Source: Betaproteobacteria bacterium
Lineage (GTDB): Bacteria; Pseudomonadota; Gammaproteobacteria; Burkholderiales; SG8-41
NCBI GenBank assembly: GCA_025356695.1
Contig: JANXSE010000161.1
Coordinates: 1 to 9,802 of the forward strand
Direction: 5' to 3'
DNA: 9,802 bases
The notes beneath the pieces were generated by a model. It made no database searches. It had not been told where the DNA came from and saw only the letters and a program-made list of their open reading frames with translations. How positions within the stretch are numbered: position 1 is the first letter of the stretch; every line of letters begins with the position of its first letter. The translations under genes were made by a program, and so were the position numbers. This document shows, piece by piece, positions 1-7,497 of this stretch.

Positions 1-2277
1 TTCAGCAACGACCCCGTGCTGGCCAATGCGCTCGAGGCTGGCGGAGAATACGCCTTCCGCGTGCGCGGCGAAGAACATATGTGGACACCCGATGCAATTG
101 CCAAGCTCCAGCAATCAACGCGCGGCAATTCGTTTGCGACCTACAAGGAATACGCGCAAATCATCAACGATCAGTCCAAGCGCCACATGACGCTGCGCGG
201 CCTGTTTGAGTTCCGCTTCGACCGTTGCAAACCGGTGCCGATCGAGGAAGTTGAATCCGCGGCGGACATCGTCAAGCGTTTTGCGACCGGCGCGATGTCG
301 CTGGGTTCGATTTCAACCGAAGCACACACCAATCTGGCCATCGCGATGAACCGCATCGGCGGTAAATCAAACACCGGCGAAGGCGGCGAAGATCGGAATC
401 GTTACGCTACAGCCAAAGCCGGTGAAACACTCGCTTCGCGCCTTGGCAAAGACCAGATCGAAAGTGATATCGAATTGAAAGAGGGCGATCTTCTGAAATC
501 GAAGATCAAGCAGGTCGCCTCCGGACGCTTCGGCGTCACCGCCGAGTATCTGGCGTCGGCGGAACAAATCCAGATCAAGATGGCGCAGGGCGCAAAACCC
601 GGCGAGGGCGGGCAGCTACCGGGCAAAAAAGTGTCCGAGTACATCGCAATGCTGCGCTTTTCGACCCCTGGCGTAGAACTGATTTCGCCGCCGCCGCATC
701 ACGACATTTATTCGATCGAGGATCTGGCACAACTAATCCACGATTTGAAGAACGCAAATTCCAGCGCCTCTATCAGCGTCAAACTGGTATCGGAAATCGG
801 CGTTGGCACCGTTGCGGCGGGCGTTACCAAAGCCAAAGCCGACCACGTCACAATTTCCGGTCATGATGGCGGCACCGGCGCGTCCCCTTGGTCTTCAATC
901 AAACATGCAGGAACCCCGTGGGAACTGGGCCTCGCGGAAACGCAACAGACGCTGGTGTTGAACCGTCTGCGCGGACGCATCGTTGTGCAGGCCGACGGCC
1001 AGATGAAAACCGGCCGCGACGTCATCATCGGCGCCTTGCTGGGTGCGGATGAATTCGGCTTCGCCACCGCGCCGCTCGTCGTATCAGGCTGTATCATGAT
1101 GCGTAAGTGCCACCTCAACACCTGCCCGGTCGGCGTCGCCACCCAGGATCCGGTGTTACGCAAAAAATTCAGCGGCAAGCCCGAGCACGTCATCAATTTC
1201 TTCTTCTTCGTCGCCGAGGAAGCGCGCGCGCTGATGGCGCAACTCGGCATCCGCAAGTTCGACGAACTGATCGGGCGCTCCGACTTGCTCGACACCCGCA
1301 AGGGCATCGAGCACTGGAAAGCGCGCGGCCTCGACTTTGCGCGCATTTTCCATCAGCCGCAGATCGGTGCCGAAGTCGCGCGTTATCACGTCGAAAGCCA
1401 GGATCACGGTCTCGACAAAGCGCTGGACCACCGGCTGATCGAACTGGCCGAACCCGCGCTCAAACGCGGCGAAAAGGTCACCATCGATATGCCCGTGCGC
1501 AACATCAACCGCACTGTCGGCACTATGTTGTCGGGTGAAATCGCCAAACTTTACGGCCACGCCGGCTTGCCGGACGACACGATACACGTGCGCCTTGCCG
1601 GCACTGCCGGTCAGAGCTTCGGTGCCTTCCTCGCGCACGGGGTTACGCTCGAGGTTATCGGCGACACCAACGATTACTGCGGCAAGGGGCTTTGCGGCGG
1701 CCTGATCACGGTCCAGCCGTCCCCCAAGTTTCGCGGCGAATCGACGCAGAACATCATTACCGGCAACGTCGCGCTTTACGGTGCAACCGGCGGCTCCGCC
1801 TACTTCCGGGGCGTGGGGGGCGAGCGCTTCGCCGTCCGCAATTCTGGCGCGCACGCGGTAGTCGAAGGCGTCGGCGATCACGGCTGCGAGTACATGACGG
1901 GCGGCACCGTTGTCGTGCTGGGTAAAACCGGTCGCAACTTCGCCGCCGGCATGTCGGGCGGCGTCGCCTATGTGCTGGATGAAGACGGCGAGTTCGGCAA
2001 GTACTGCAATCCGGCCATGGTCGACCTTGAACCGGTGTTGGCGGAATCGGAGCAAGCGGGCAAGGTGCCGCACGACATCTGGCACATGACCGAGCCGGAC
2101 GAAGTCATCCTGAAACGCCTGATCGAAACTCACGCCCGCAAGACCGGTAGCACGCGCGCGCAGTCGATCCTCGATCAGTGGGCGGAATTCCGCACGCGCT
2201 TTGTCAAAGTATTCCCGAAAGAATACCGTCGCGCGCTGACAGAACTCGCCGCTCATCGCAGCAGAGCTGCGGCCTGA
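1..2277 (+). CDS. gltB: Glutamate synthase (NADPH) large subunit, 3' part (5' end outside window)
   Basis: The reading frame is open from base 1, so the gene is cut by the window edge; 758 residues are present, about half of a usual 1,500-residue GltB. GOGAT moves the amide nitrogen of glutamine to 2-oxoglutarate, giving two glutamates. The N-terminal class II glutaminase domain and most of the central domain lie upstream. Numbering within the fragment, the FMN-binding TIM-barrel domain starts near residue 97 (GAMSLGSIS) and includes the SNTGEGGE and [10 protein letters not shown] loops. The 3Fe-4S ligands are C364, C370 and C375, in the family spacing CX5CX4C. From about residue 490 to 690 comes the C-terminal beta-helix (GXGXG) domain, rich in GG and GXXG repeats. 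The electron-donating subunit gene gltD follows after 24 bases, fitting one operon. No frameshift or missing key residue is visible. Identification is very secure. Confidence 0.97.
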   Translation, partial: FSNDPVLANALEAGGEYAFRVRGEEHMWTPDAIAKLQQSTRGNSFATYKEYAQIINDQSKRHMTLRGLFEFRFDRCKPVPIEEVESAADIVKRFATGAMSLGSISTEAHTNLAIAMNRIGGKSNTGEGGEDRNRYATAKAGETLASRLGKDQIESDIELKEGDLLKSKIKQVASGRFGVTAEYLASAEQIQIKMAQGAKPGEGGQLPGKKVSEYIAMLRFSTPGVELISPPPHHDIYSIEDLAQLIHDLKNANSSASISVKLVSEIGVGTVAAGVTKAKADHVTISGHDGGTGASPWSSIKHAGTPWELGLAETQQTLVLNRLRGRIVVQADGQMKTGRDVIIGALLGADEFGFATAPLVVSGCIMMRKCHLNTCPVGVATQDPVLRKKFSGKPEHVINFFFFVAEEARALMAQLGIRKFDELIGRSDLLDTRKGIEHWKARGLDFARIFHQPQIGAEVARYHVESQDHGLDKALDHRLIELAEPALKRGEKVTIDMPVRNINRTVGTMLSGEIAKLYGHAGLPDDTIHVRLAGTAGQSFGAFLAHGVTLEVIGDTNDYCGKGLCGGLITVQPSPKFRGESTQNIITGNVALYGATGGSAYFRGVGGERFAVRNSGAHAVVEGVGDHGCEYMTGGTVVVLGKTGRNFAAGMSGGVAYVLDEDGEFGKYCNPAMVDLEPVLAESEQAGKVPHDIWHMTEPDEVILKRLIETHARKTGSTRAQSILDQWAEFRTRFVKVFPKEYRRALTELAAHRSRAAA

Positions 2278-2301
2278 TACCAACTCCCCCGGAAAATACA
2301 A

Positions 2302-3756
2302 ATGGGCAAGATCACCGGTTTTCTCGAATACCAGCGCCTGCAGGAGGCGAGCGAAGACAAAAACGCGCGGAAGAAACATTATCGCGAGTTTGTACTTCAC
2401 CTGAGCGACGACGATGCAAAAGTGCAGGGGGCGCGCTGCATGGACTGCGGCGTACCTTTCTGCATGAACGGCTGTCCGGTCAATAACATCATTCCTGATT
2501 TCAACGACCTCGTATTCAAGCAAGACTGGAAAAATGCGATCGAGACGCTGCACTCGACGAACAACTTTCCGGAATTCACCGGCCGTATCTGCCCGGCGCC
2601 CTGCGAAGAGGCCTGCACGCTGCGCATCAACAACGATGCTGTTGGCATCAAATCGATCGAACACGCCATCATCGACAAGGCGTGGGAACAGGGCTGGGTC
2701 AAGCCGCGCGTATCGCCGGTAAAAACCGGCAGGCGCGTGGCGGTTGTCGGCTCTGGCCCCGCCGGACTGGCGAGTGCACAGCAACTGGCGCGCGCCGGTC
2801 ATACGGTCGTCGTGTTTGAGAAAAACGATCGCGCCGGTGGCCTACTCCGTTATGGCATTCCCGATTTCAAGCTCGAAAAGAGCCATATTGACCGACGCCT
2901 TGAGCAAATGCGCGCGGAAGGCGTGGAATTCCGCACCAACCACGTCATCGGTAAAACGCCCGCGGGAGCCGGCAATGCGGCGCCCAAAACCCTCGATCCT
3001 GCGGCGGTTCTGGGCGAATTTGACGCCGTGGTGCTTGCCGGTGGCGCCGAACACCCACGCGACCTGCCGGTGCCCGGTCGCGAGCTTTCTGGCGTGCATT
3101 TCGCAATGGATTTTCTACCGCTGCAAAACCGCCGTGTCGCCGGTGACAAACCCGCGGAACTTTGGGCCAGCGGCAAACATGTCCTGGTCATCGGCGGCGG
3201 CGACACCGGTTCAGACTGCGTCGGCACGTCAAACCGGCACGGTGCGGCCGGCGTCACGCAGCTTGAATTGCTCCCGATGCCGCCGGATTTGAAAAACAAC
3301 CCTGTGTGGCCGTATTGGCCGCAACGTTTGCGTACTTCATCGTCGCACGAAGAAGGCGCAACCCGCGACTGGTCAGTCGCGACCAAACGGTTTGAGGGTC
3401 GCGATGGTAAAGTTGAAAAAGCGGTTCTCGTTCGCGTCGAGTGGCAGGACGGCAAGATGCAGGAAGTTGCAGGGTCAGAATTCGAATTGAAGACTGACCT
3501 GGTATTACTTGCGATGGGATTTGTGTCGCCCGTTCAGGGCGTGCTCGATGCGTTTGGCGTCGAACGTGATGCTCGCGGCAACGCCAAAGCGGTGACTGAG
3601 GGGACCAATTCTTATGCAACCTCGGTGCCCAAAATATTTGCGGCGGGTGACATGCGCCGCGGACAATCGCTGGTGGTGTGGGCGATTCGCGAAGGACGTC
3701 AATGCGCGCGTGCCGTTGACGAGTTCCTGATGGGTTCGTCGGTCCTGCCACGCTGA
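2302..3756 (+). CDS. gltD: Glutamate synthase (NADPH) small subunit
   Basis: This 484-residue flavoprotein takes electrons from NADPH through FAD and iron-sulfur centres and passes them to the FMN and 3Fe-4S cluster of GltB. The N-terminal domain carries two cysteine groups typical of GltD: C46, C49, C54, C58 and then C97, C101, C105, which bind 4Fe-4S clusters. The FAD Rossmann motif GSGPAG is at 150-155, followed by the acidic strand end VVVFEK. The NADPH-binding motif GGGDTG is at 298-303. The C-terminal FAD motif ([12 protein letters not shown]) is at 445-456. Length matches the family. The ATG at 2302 has a GGA eight bases upstream, a modest ribosome binding site, and the N-terminus [10 protein letters not shown] is the usual GltD start. 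Separation from gltB by 24 bases indicates cotranscription. Related proteins such as the dihydropyrimidine dehydrogenase subunit share this fold, but the gltB neighbour settles the call. Confidence 0.97.
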   Translation: MGKITGFLEYQRLQEASEDKNARKKHYREFVLHLSDDDAKVQGARCMDCGVPFCMNGCPVNNIIPDFNDLVFKQDWKNAIETLHSTNNFPEFTGRICPAPCEEACTLRINNDAVGIKSIEHAIIDKAWEQGWVKPRVSPVKTGRRVAVVGSGPAGLASAQQLARAGHTVVVFEKNDRAGGLLRYGIPDFKLEKSHIDRRLEQMRAEGVEFRTNHVIGKTPAGAGNAAPKTLDPAAVLGEFDAVVLAGGAEHPRDLPVPGRELSGVHFAMDFLPLQNRRVAGDKPAELWASGKHVLVIGGGDTGSDCVGTSNRHGAAGVTQLELLPMPPDLKNNPVWPYWPQRLRTSSSHEEGATRDWSVATKRFEGRDGKVEKAVLVRVEWQDGKMQEVAGSEFELKTDLVLLAMGFVSPVQGVLDAFGVERDARGNAKAVTEGTNSYATSVPKIFAAGDMRRGQSLVVWAIREGRQCARAVDEFLMGSSVLPR

Positions 3757-3785
3757 TTTTCAGATCGCCCTGTCACCCGTATACG
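3757..3785 (+). promoter_or_regulatory. Weak candidate sigma70 promoter before hemE
   Basis: Directly after the gltD stop, TTTTCA (3757-3762) is separated by 17 bases from TATACG (3780-3785). Each hexamer matches four of six consensus bases. A start near 3792 would give a leader of about 45 bases before the hemE ATG. The match is poor enough that hemE could equally be read through from gltBD, since no terminator hairpin is seen between gltD and hemE. Confidence 0.2.
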
Positions 3786-3835
3786 CGCAACACGGCGTCG
3801 TGCGTGGGGCACTGCTCCTAACCAGACTCCCGCCG

Positions 3836-4894
3836 ATGAAACTTGAAAACGACACCCTGATCCGCGCGCTGTTCCGCGAACCCACAGCGTATACACCGAT
3901 CTGGTTGATGCGCCAGGCGGGTCGTTATCTCCCGGAATATAACCAAACTCGTGCGCGGGCCGGAAATTTTCTCGCGCTTTGCAAGAATCCCGACCTTGCA
4001 ACGGAAGTGACCATGCAGCCGCTGGCGCGTTACCGCCTCGATGCTGCGATCGTTTTTTCGGATATTCTGACGATCCCGGATGCCATGGGACTGGGTCTTT
4101 ATTTTGCGGAGGGCGAGGGGCCGAAATTTGAGCGTCCCCTGCGTGAAGAGTGGGAAATTCGCGACCTGAGCGCGCCGGATCCAACCGCCCATTTGCGTTA
4201 CGTCCTGGATACCGTAAGACAGGTGCGCCATACGCTGGCCGGAAGCGTCCCCTTGATCGGCTTTTCCGGCAGCCCGTTTACGCTGGCTTGCTACATGATC
4301 GAAGGACATGGCAGTTCCGATTTCGCGACCGTCAAGAAAATGCTCTACCAACGGCCCGATCTGCTGCACAAAATTCTTGCCGTAAATACCAAGGCTGTCA
4401 CCGATTATCTGAACGCACAAATCGAAGCCGGCGCCCAGGCCGTGATGATTTTCGATACCTGGGGCGGCATGCTTTCACACGCCGCCTATCACGAGTTTTC
4501 GCTTGCCTACATCAAGCAAATCATCACCGGCCTTACCAAGCAAAGCGCCGGCGCACGCATTCCCAGCATCGTCTTCACCAAAGGCGGTGGTGGCTGGCTG
4601 GAAAGTATTGCCGATACCGGTTGCAACGCAGTCGGTCTGGATTGGACCGTAAATATCGGCGCTGCGCGCACGCGCGTGGGTTCACGTGTCGCGCTGCAGG
4701 GAAACATGGATCCGGCGGTGCTTTTGTCGTCGCCTGAAGCCGTGCAGCGCGAGGCTGTGGCAATACTTGAGCAGTTTGGCCCCGGCTCCGGCCACGTGTT
4801 CAATCTGGGACATGGCATTTCCCAATTTACGCCGCCCGAACACGTAACCGCGCTAATCGAGGCGGTACGCGGGTTTGGCGCCCGCAACGACTGA
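3836..4894 (+). CDS. hemE: Uroporphyrinogen decarboxylase
   Basis: HemE removes the four acetate carboxyl groups of uroporphyrinogen III to make coproporphyrinogen III in cytosolic haem synthesis; it needs no cofactor. The 352-residue product fits the family length of about 350. The signature QAGRYLPEY (27-35) supplies the catalytic-site arginine R30 with R26 nearby. FSDIL (74-78) carries the key aspartate D76, CYMIEG carries Y153, FDTWGG leads into S214, and LGHGI carries H326; these correspond to the active-site Arg, Asp, Tyr, Ser and His known in the family. The ATG at 3836 was chosen because the product then begins [12 protein letters not shown], as HemE proteins do. An in-frame GTG at 3800 would add 12 residues not expected in the family. 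No clear Shine-Dalgarno sequence precedes either start. The gene lies 79 bases after gltD; its function is unrelated to GOGAT. Confidence 0.96.
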   Translation: MKLENDTLIRALFREPTAYTPIWLMRQAGRYLPEYNQTRARAGNFLALCKNPDLATEVTMQPLARYRLDAAIVFSDILTIPDAMGLGLYFAEGEGPKFERPLREEWEIRDLSAPDPTAHLRYVLDTVRQVRHTLAGSVPLIGFSGSPFTLACYMIEGHGSSDFATVKKMLYQRPDLLHKILAVNTKAVTDYLNAQIEAGAQAVMIFDTWGGMLSHAAYHEFSLAYIKQIITGLTKQSAGARIPSIVFTKGGGGWLESIADTGCNAVGLDWTVNIGAARTRVGSRVALQGNMDPAVLLSSPEAVQREAVAILEQFGPGSGHVFNLGHGISQFTPPEHVTALIEAVRGFGARND

Positions 4895-4914
4895 AAACCC
4901 GCGCCAATGCTGGC

Positions 4915-4938
4915 TTTGCGGGGAGTCTTCCCCGCAAA
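4915..4938 (+). terminator. Perfect 10-bp hairpin after hemE, possible terminator
   Basis: TTTGCGGGGA (4915-4924) and TCCCCGCAAA (4929-4938) are exact inverted repeats around the four-base loop GTCT, beginning 20 bases after the hemE stop. The stem is GC-rich and well placed to end the hemE transcript. It is not followed by a true T-tract (the next bases are CTTATG), so it may be a weak intrinsic terminator or an RNA 3'-end stabiliser. The repeat is symmetric, but no gene approaches from the other strand. Confidence 0.5.
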
Positions 4939-4963
4939 CTTATGCACAGTAAGGGTTTGCGGG
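4931..4963 (+). other. Competing second hairpin sharing an arm with the first
   Basis: CCCGCAAACTTA (4931-4942) can pair with TAAG (4950-4953) and TTTGCGGG (4956-4963), giving 12 base pairs with a two-base GG bulge and a seven-base loop (4943-4949). Its left arm is most of the right arm of the hairpin at 4915-4938, so an RNA could form only one of the two at a time. The DnaA-box-like sequence spans the loop. Pairing is seen in the sequence; a regulatory role is inference. Confidence 0.35.
4940..4948 (+). promoter_or_regulatory. DnaA box match (TTATGCACA)
   Basis: TTATGCACA fits the DnaA-binding consensus TTATNCACA at every fixed position. It sits between hemE and priA, about 45-50 bases upstream of the expected start from the TAGAAT promoter at 4980, a position from which a bound protein could affect transcription. 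A second match in the same orientation lies 178 bases downstream. Binding is inferred from sequence only. Confidence 0.4.
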
Positions 4964-4985
4964 AAACGGCCTTGCGGCATAGAAT
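4957..4985 (+). promoter_or_regulatory. Candidate promoter for the priA leader
   Basis: TAGAAT (4980-4985) matches five of six bases of the -10 consensus. TTGCGG (4957-4962) lies 17 bases upstream and matches the best-conserved TTG of the -35 element. Transcription would start near 4992, giving a leader of about 240 bases before priA. The same TAGAAT hexamer occurs upstream of argS. The -35 overlaps the right arm of the second hairpin, so initiation and termination signals are packed together here. Confidence 0.4.
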
Positions 4986-5015
4986 CACCCCGTCGCCCCA
5001 GGATTTCTCAAATCA

Positions 5016-5225
5016 TTGTTTTATTTGATTAATTCACCGTGGCCATTGAAAATCCTCGGAATTCTCGTCCTCACGCACTTCTACTGGGGAACGCTGCCCG
5101 AATATTCATCAACACAATTATCCACAGGGAATTTCGCCATGGAAATTTCCTATATGGCTAATGATGTTGTGGCCCTTTTTGAGAAATTACGCGAGCGAAC
5201 CGCAATAACTTTTAATGTCGATTAA
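5016..5225 (+). CDS. Doubtful small ORF in front of priA (possible leader peptide)
   Basis: A 69-codon frame starting at TTG runs to a TAA only 6 bases before the priA ATG; the frame is closed upstream by a TAG at 4980. I do not recognise the product. Residues 13-25 are hydrophobic and aromatic (ILGILVLTHFYWG), followed by a polar tail. An ATG at 5140 would give a 28-residue version. Arguments against a real gene are the weak start codon, the lack of a ribosome binding site, and third-base GC of about 46% by my count, lower than the GC-rich neighbours. In its favour is the tight spacing to priA, which itself lacks a Shine-Dalgarno sequence and could be translationally coupled. The frame also contains a DnaA box match and may simply be open by chance. 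Confidence 0.18.
   Translation: MFYLINSPWPLKILGILVLTHFYWGTLPEYSSTQLSTGNFAMEISYMANDVVALFEKLRERTAITFNVD
5118..5126 (+). promoter_or_regulatory. DnaA box match (TTATCCACA)
   Basis: TTATCCACA is identical to the strongest classical DnaA box sequence (R1 type). It lies 106 bases before the priA start codon, within the expected priA leader, and in the same orientation as the match at 4940. An AT-rich patch is found at about 5003-5036 between the two. The match is exact; occupancy by DnaA is not shown. Confidence 0.5.
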
Positions 5226-5231
5226 CCAGCC

Positions 5232-7418
5232 ATGAAATTCGTTCGTGTCGCTCTCGACATACCGCTCAATACCCTTTTCGACTATCGGGCCGATGCGGAA
5301 AGCGACATCGGAGTCGGCAACCTCGTCTTGGTGCCGTTTGGAAAAAAAATTGCCGTCGGCGTGGTCATCGAACTCTCCACTGTCACTACGCTAGCGCCAT
5401 CCCGGGTGCGGGGCGTATTGAGCGTGTTGCACGACGCGCCGCGATTACCGGCTGACGTGCTGGCAATTCTGAAATTCTGCAGCGCCTATTACCATCATCC
5501 GATCGGCGAAGTCGTTCTGAATGCATTGCCGACCCGATTGCGGCGCCGCAATGCAATCACGCCGGCGCATCTGGCTTACCGGTTGACCGACACCGGGCGG
5601 CAGGTGGATGTCGACACCTTGCCTGCTCGCGCAAAATCCCGTCGCGATCTGCTGCGCAAACTGTCAGCTGCCGGCGAGGGCATCGACTCCGGTGTGCTAC
5701 GCTCTCAGATGCCGGGCGCTGTCACGGTGCTGAAGGAAATGATCAAGCGGGGTTGGATCGAAACATTTGAAACCGACCGCGGTCACCAAACTTCACCGCC
5801 TTCGCGCATATTGACCGGGCCAGCGTTGACGGAAGCCCAACAGATTGCCGTCGATTCCATTCGATCATCCTTCACACGGTTCGCGCCATGGCTACTCCAC
5901 GGCATCACCGGAAGCGGCAAAACCGAGGTCTACCTCGAGTTGATCGCCACGGCGCTGTCCGAAAAAAAGCAATCTCTTTTGCTCGTGCCGGAAATCAATC
6001 TGACACCGCAGCTTGAATCGAGAATTCAGGCGCGTTTTCCAGATACATTGATCGTCCGCCTGAACAGCGCTCTCAACGAGAGCGAGCGCTTACGCAACTG
6101 GCTCTCCGCTGAATCCGGAGAAGCCGGCATTGTGCTTGGCACGCGACTCAGTGTCTTTACGCCGATGCCACGACTCGGTTTGATTGTCGTTGATGAAGAG
6201 CATGATGCCTCGTTCAAACAGGGCGACGGATTGCGCTATTCTGCACGCGACGTCGCGCTATTGCGCGCCAAGCAACGCGCCATTCCTATCGTTCTCGGCT
6301 CAGCTACGCCAGCACTTGAAACTCATCATCAAGCGCAGCGCGGGCGTTACGGTATGTTAACGCTGGCTCAACGCGCCAACGCGGCAATCCCTGAAATTAC
6401 CACCGTGGATATCCGCGGTGAAACGTTCATCGATGGGCTTTCACAAGGCGTGTTGCACGCGATCAAAGCAACCACTGCGCGCGGCGAACAATCGCTGATT
6501 TACGTCAATCGGCGCGGCTACGCCCCAGTGCTGATTTGCCCAAGCTGCAGCTGGACATCGGGCTGCCAGCGCTGTTCGGCAAAACTAGTCGTGCATCTGA
6601 AAAGCCGGCTGATGCGCTGTCATCACTGCGGCCATCAGGAGAAAATTCCCGCGGCCTGCCCGCAATGCGGAAACGCAGAGCTCGCGCCCCTGGGACAAGG
6701 CACGCAGAGAGTTGAAACCGCACTTACGCGAATTTTTCCGGCTGCGCGGATTTTACGCATCGACCGCGATACGACGCGTGCCAAAGACGCGTGGAATCAA
6801 ATGCGGCGGCAAATTCAAGAAGGAACGGTGGATATTCTGGTTGGCACCCAGATACTCGCCAAGGGTCATGATTTTCCGGCGTTGACGCTGGTTTGCGTGA
6901 TCAATGCCGACGCCTCGCTCTACAGCACCGATTTCCGCGCAAGCGAGCGTCTGTTCGCAAATTTGATGCAGGTTTCCGGCCGGGCTGGGCGGGCTGATTT
7001 GCCCGGGCGGGTATTGATTCAAACCGAGTTCCCGGAGCACCCCCTGTACGGCGCTCTGCAGCGACAGGACTATGCCGATTTTGCCGAGGCTATACTCGCC
7101 GAACGAAAACAGGCTGGCTTGCCACCGTTCGTTCATCAAGCAATCCTGCGCGCCGAAGCCCTCCGGCAAGAGGCGGCCATGCATTTTCTTCGACGTGCCG
7201 CGGCTTGCGCCGACACCGGCATCAGCGAAGTGATCGTTTTTGACCCTGTTCCTGCCAATATGGCAAGGTTGGCGGGGAAAGAACGGGCACAGCTGACCGT
7301 GCAATCACGGTCGCGCACTGCATTACACCGGTTTCTGAACGATTGGGCGCCTCGCCTGGAAAAACTTGCCGAACGCAACGTTCGCTGGGCCCTGGACGTT
7401 GATCCGCAGGAGTCCTGA
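5232..7418 (+). CDS. priA: Primosomal protein N' (replication restart helicase PriA)
   Basis: PriA recognises stalled or repaired forks and D-loops and reloads the DnaB helicase away from oriC. The 728-residue product is close to the 732 of E. coli. The N-terminal DNA-binding domain begins VRVALDIPLNTLFDY. Walker A (GITGSGKT) has its lysine at K230 and the DEEH box is D321-H324. The zinc-binding cysteines are C436, C439, C445, C448, C463, C466, C476 and C479; as I recall the E. coli protein, K230 and these eight positions have the same numbers, which strongly supports the ATG at 5232. C-terminal helicase motifs include GTQILAKGHDFP and QVSGRAGR. No Shine-Dalgarno sequence precedes the start, and a questionable small ORF stops 6 bases upstream. 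The leader carries two DnaA box matches and a TAGAAT promoter candidate. No truncation or missing motif was seen. Confidence 0.97.
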   Translation: MKFVRVALDIPLNTLFDYRADAESDIGVGNLVLVPFGKKIAVGVVIELSTVTTLAPSRVRGVLSVLHDAPRLPADVLAILKFCSAYYHHPIGEVVLNALPTRLRRRNAITPAHLAYRLTDTGRQVDVDTLPARAKSRRDLLRKLSAAGEGIDSGVLRSQMPGAVTVLKEMIKRGWIETFETDRGHQTSPPSRILTGPALTEAQQIAVDSIRSSFTRFAPWLLHGITGSGKTEVYLELIATALSEKKQSLLLVPEINLTPQLESRIQARFPDTLIVRLNSALNESERLRNWLSAESGEAGIVLGTRLSVFTPMPRLGLIVVDEEHDASFKQGDGLRYSARDVALLRAKQRAIPIVLGSATPALETHHQAQRGRYGMLTLAQRANAAIPEITTVDIRGETFIDGLSQGVLHAIKATTARGEQSLIYVNRRGYAPVLICPSCSWTSGCQRCSAKLVVHLKSRLMRCHHCGHQEKIPAACPQCGNAELAPLGQGTQRVETALTRIFPAARILRIDRDTTRAKDAWNQMRRQIQEGTVDILVGTQILAKGHDFPALTLVCVINADASLYSTDFRASERLFANLMQVSGRAGRADLPGRVLIQTEFPEHPLYGALQRQDYADFAEAILAERKQAGLPPFVHQAILRAEALRQEAAMHFLRRAAACADTGISEVIVFDPVPANMARLAGKERAQLTVQSRSRTALHRFLNDWAPRLEKLAERNVRWALDVDPQES

Positions 7419-7452
7419 CGGGGCTCCCCCGGCGTGGCCGGCAATGCCTGCG

Positions 7453-7461
7453 TGTTAGAAT
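7453..7461 (+). promoter_or_regulatory. Candidate extended -10 promoter for argS
   Basis: TGTTAGAAT reads as an extended -10 element, TG-N-TAGAAT, with five of six bases of the -10 hexamer. No good -35 is visible at 16-18 bases upstream, as is usual for extended -10 promoters. A start near 7468 would leave a leader of about 30 bases before the argS ATG. The 79-base gap between priA and argS is large enough for an independent promoter. Confidence 0.35.
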
Positions 7462-7497
7462 TCGCCGCCTTTCCCTCTAAATCTACCGATATTTTCG

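Noticed and set aside
861..1346. Antisense frame inside gltB (161 codons), with other overlapping short frames in gltD, priA and argS.
   Set aside because: All are out-of-frame or opposite-strand readings of well-identified genes, with no motifs of their own.
1156..2802. A long open frame (548 codons) on the - strand opposite the end of gltB and start of gltD.
   Set aside because: It lies antisense to two unmistakable genes. Long antisense frames are common opposite GC-rich codon-biased genes. The product is rich in Ala, Arg, Val and Asp with no recognisable domain.
3800..3835. A GTG start giving HemE 12 extra N-terminal residues.
   Set aside because: The extra residues do not resemble HemE N-termini, while the ATG at 3836 gives the usual beginning. 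There is no better ribosome binding site for the GTG.
4895..5231. The hemE-priA region as a replication origin (oriC).
   Set aside because: Only two DnaA box matches were found. There is no dnaA, dnaN, mnmG or parAB nearby and no clear tandem 13-mer AT repeats, so regulation or titration is more economical than an origin.
7419..7431. A CGGGG-CTC-CCCCG inverted repeat just after the priA stop, considered as a terminator.
   Set aside because: The stem is only 5 bp with a three-base loop and no following T-run; such short GC repeats are expected by chance in this composition.
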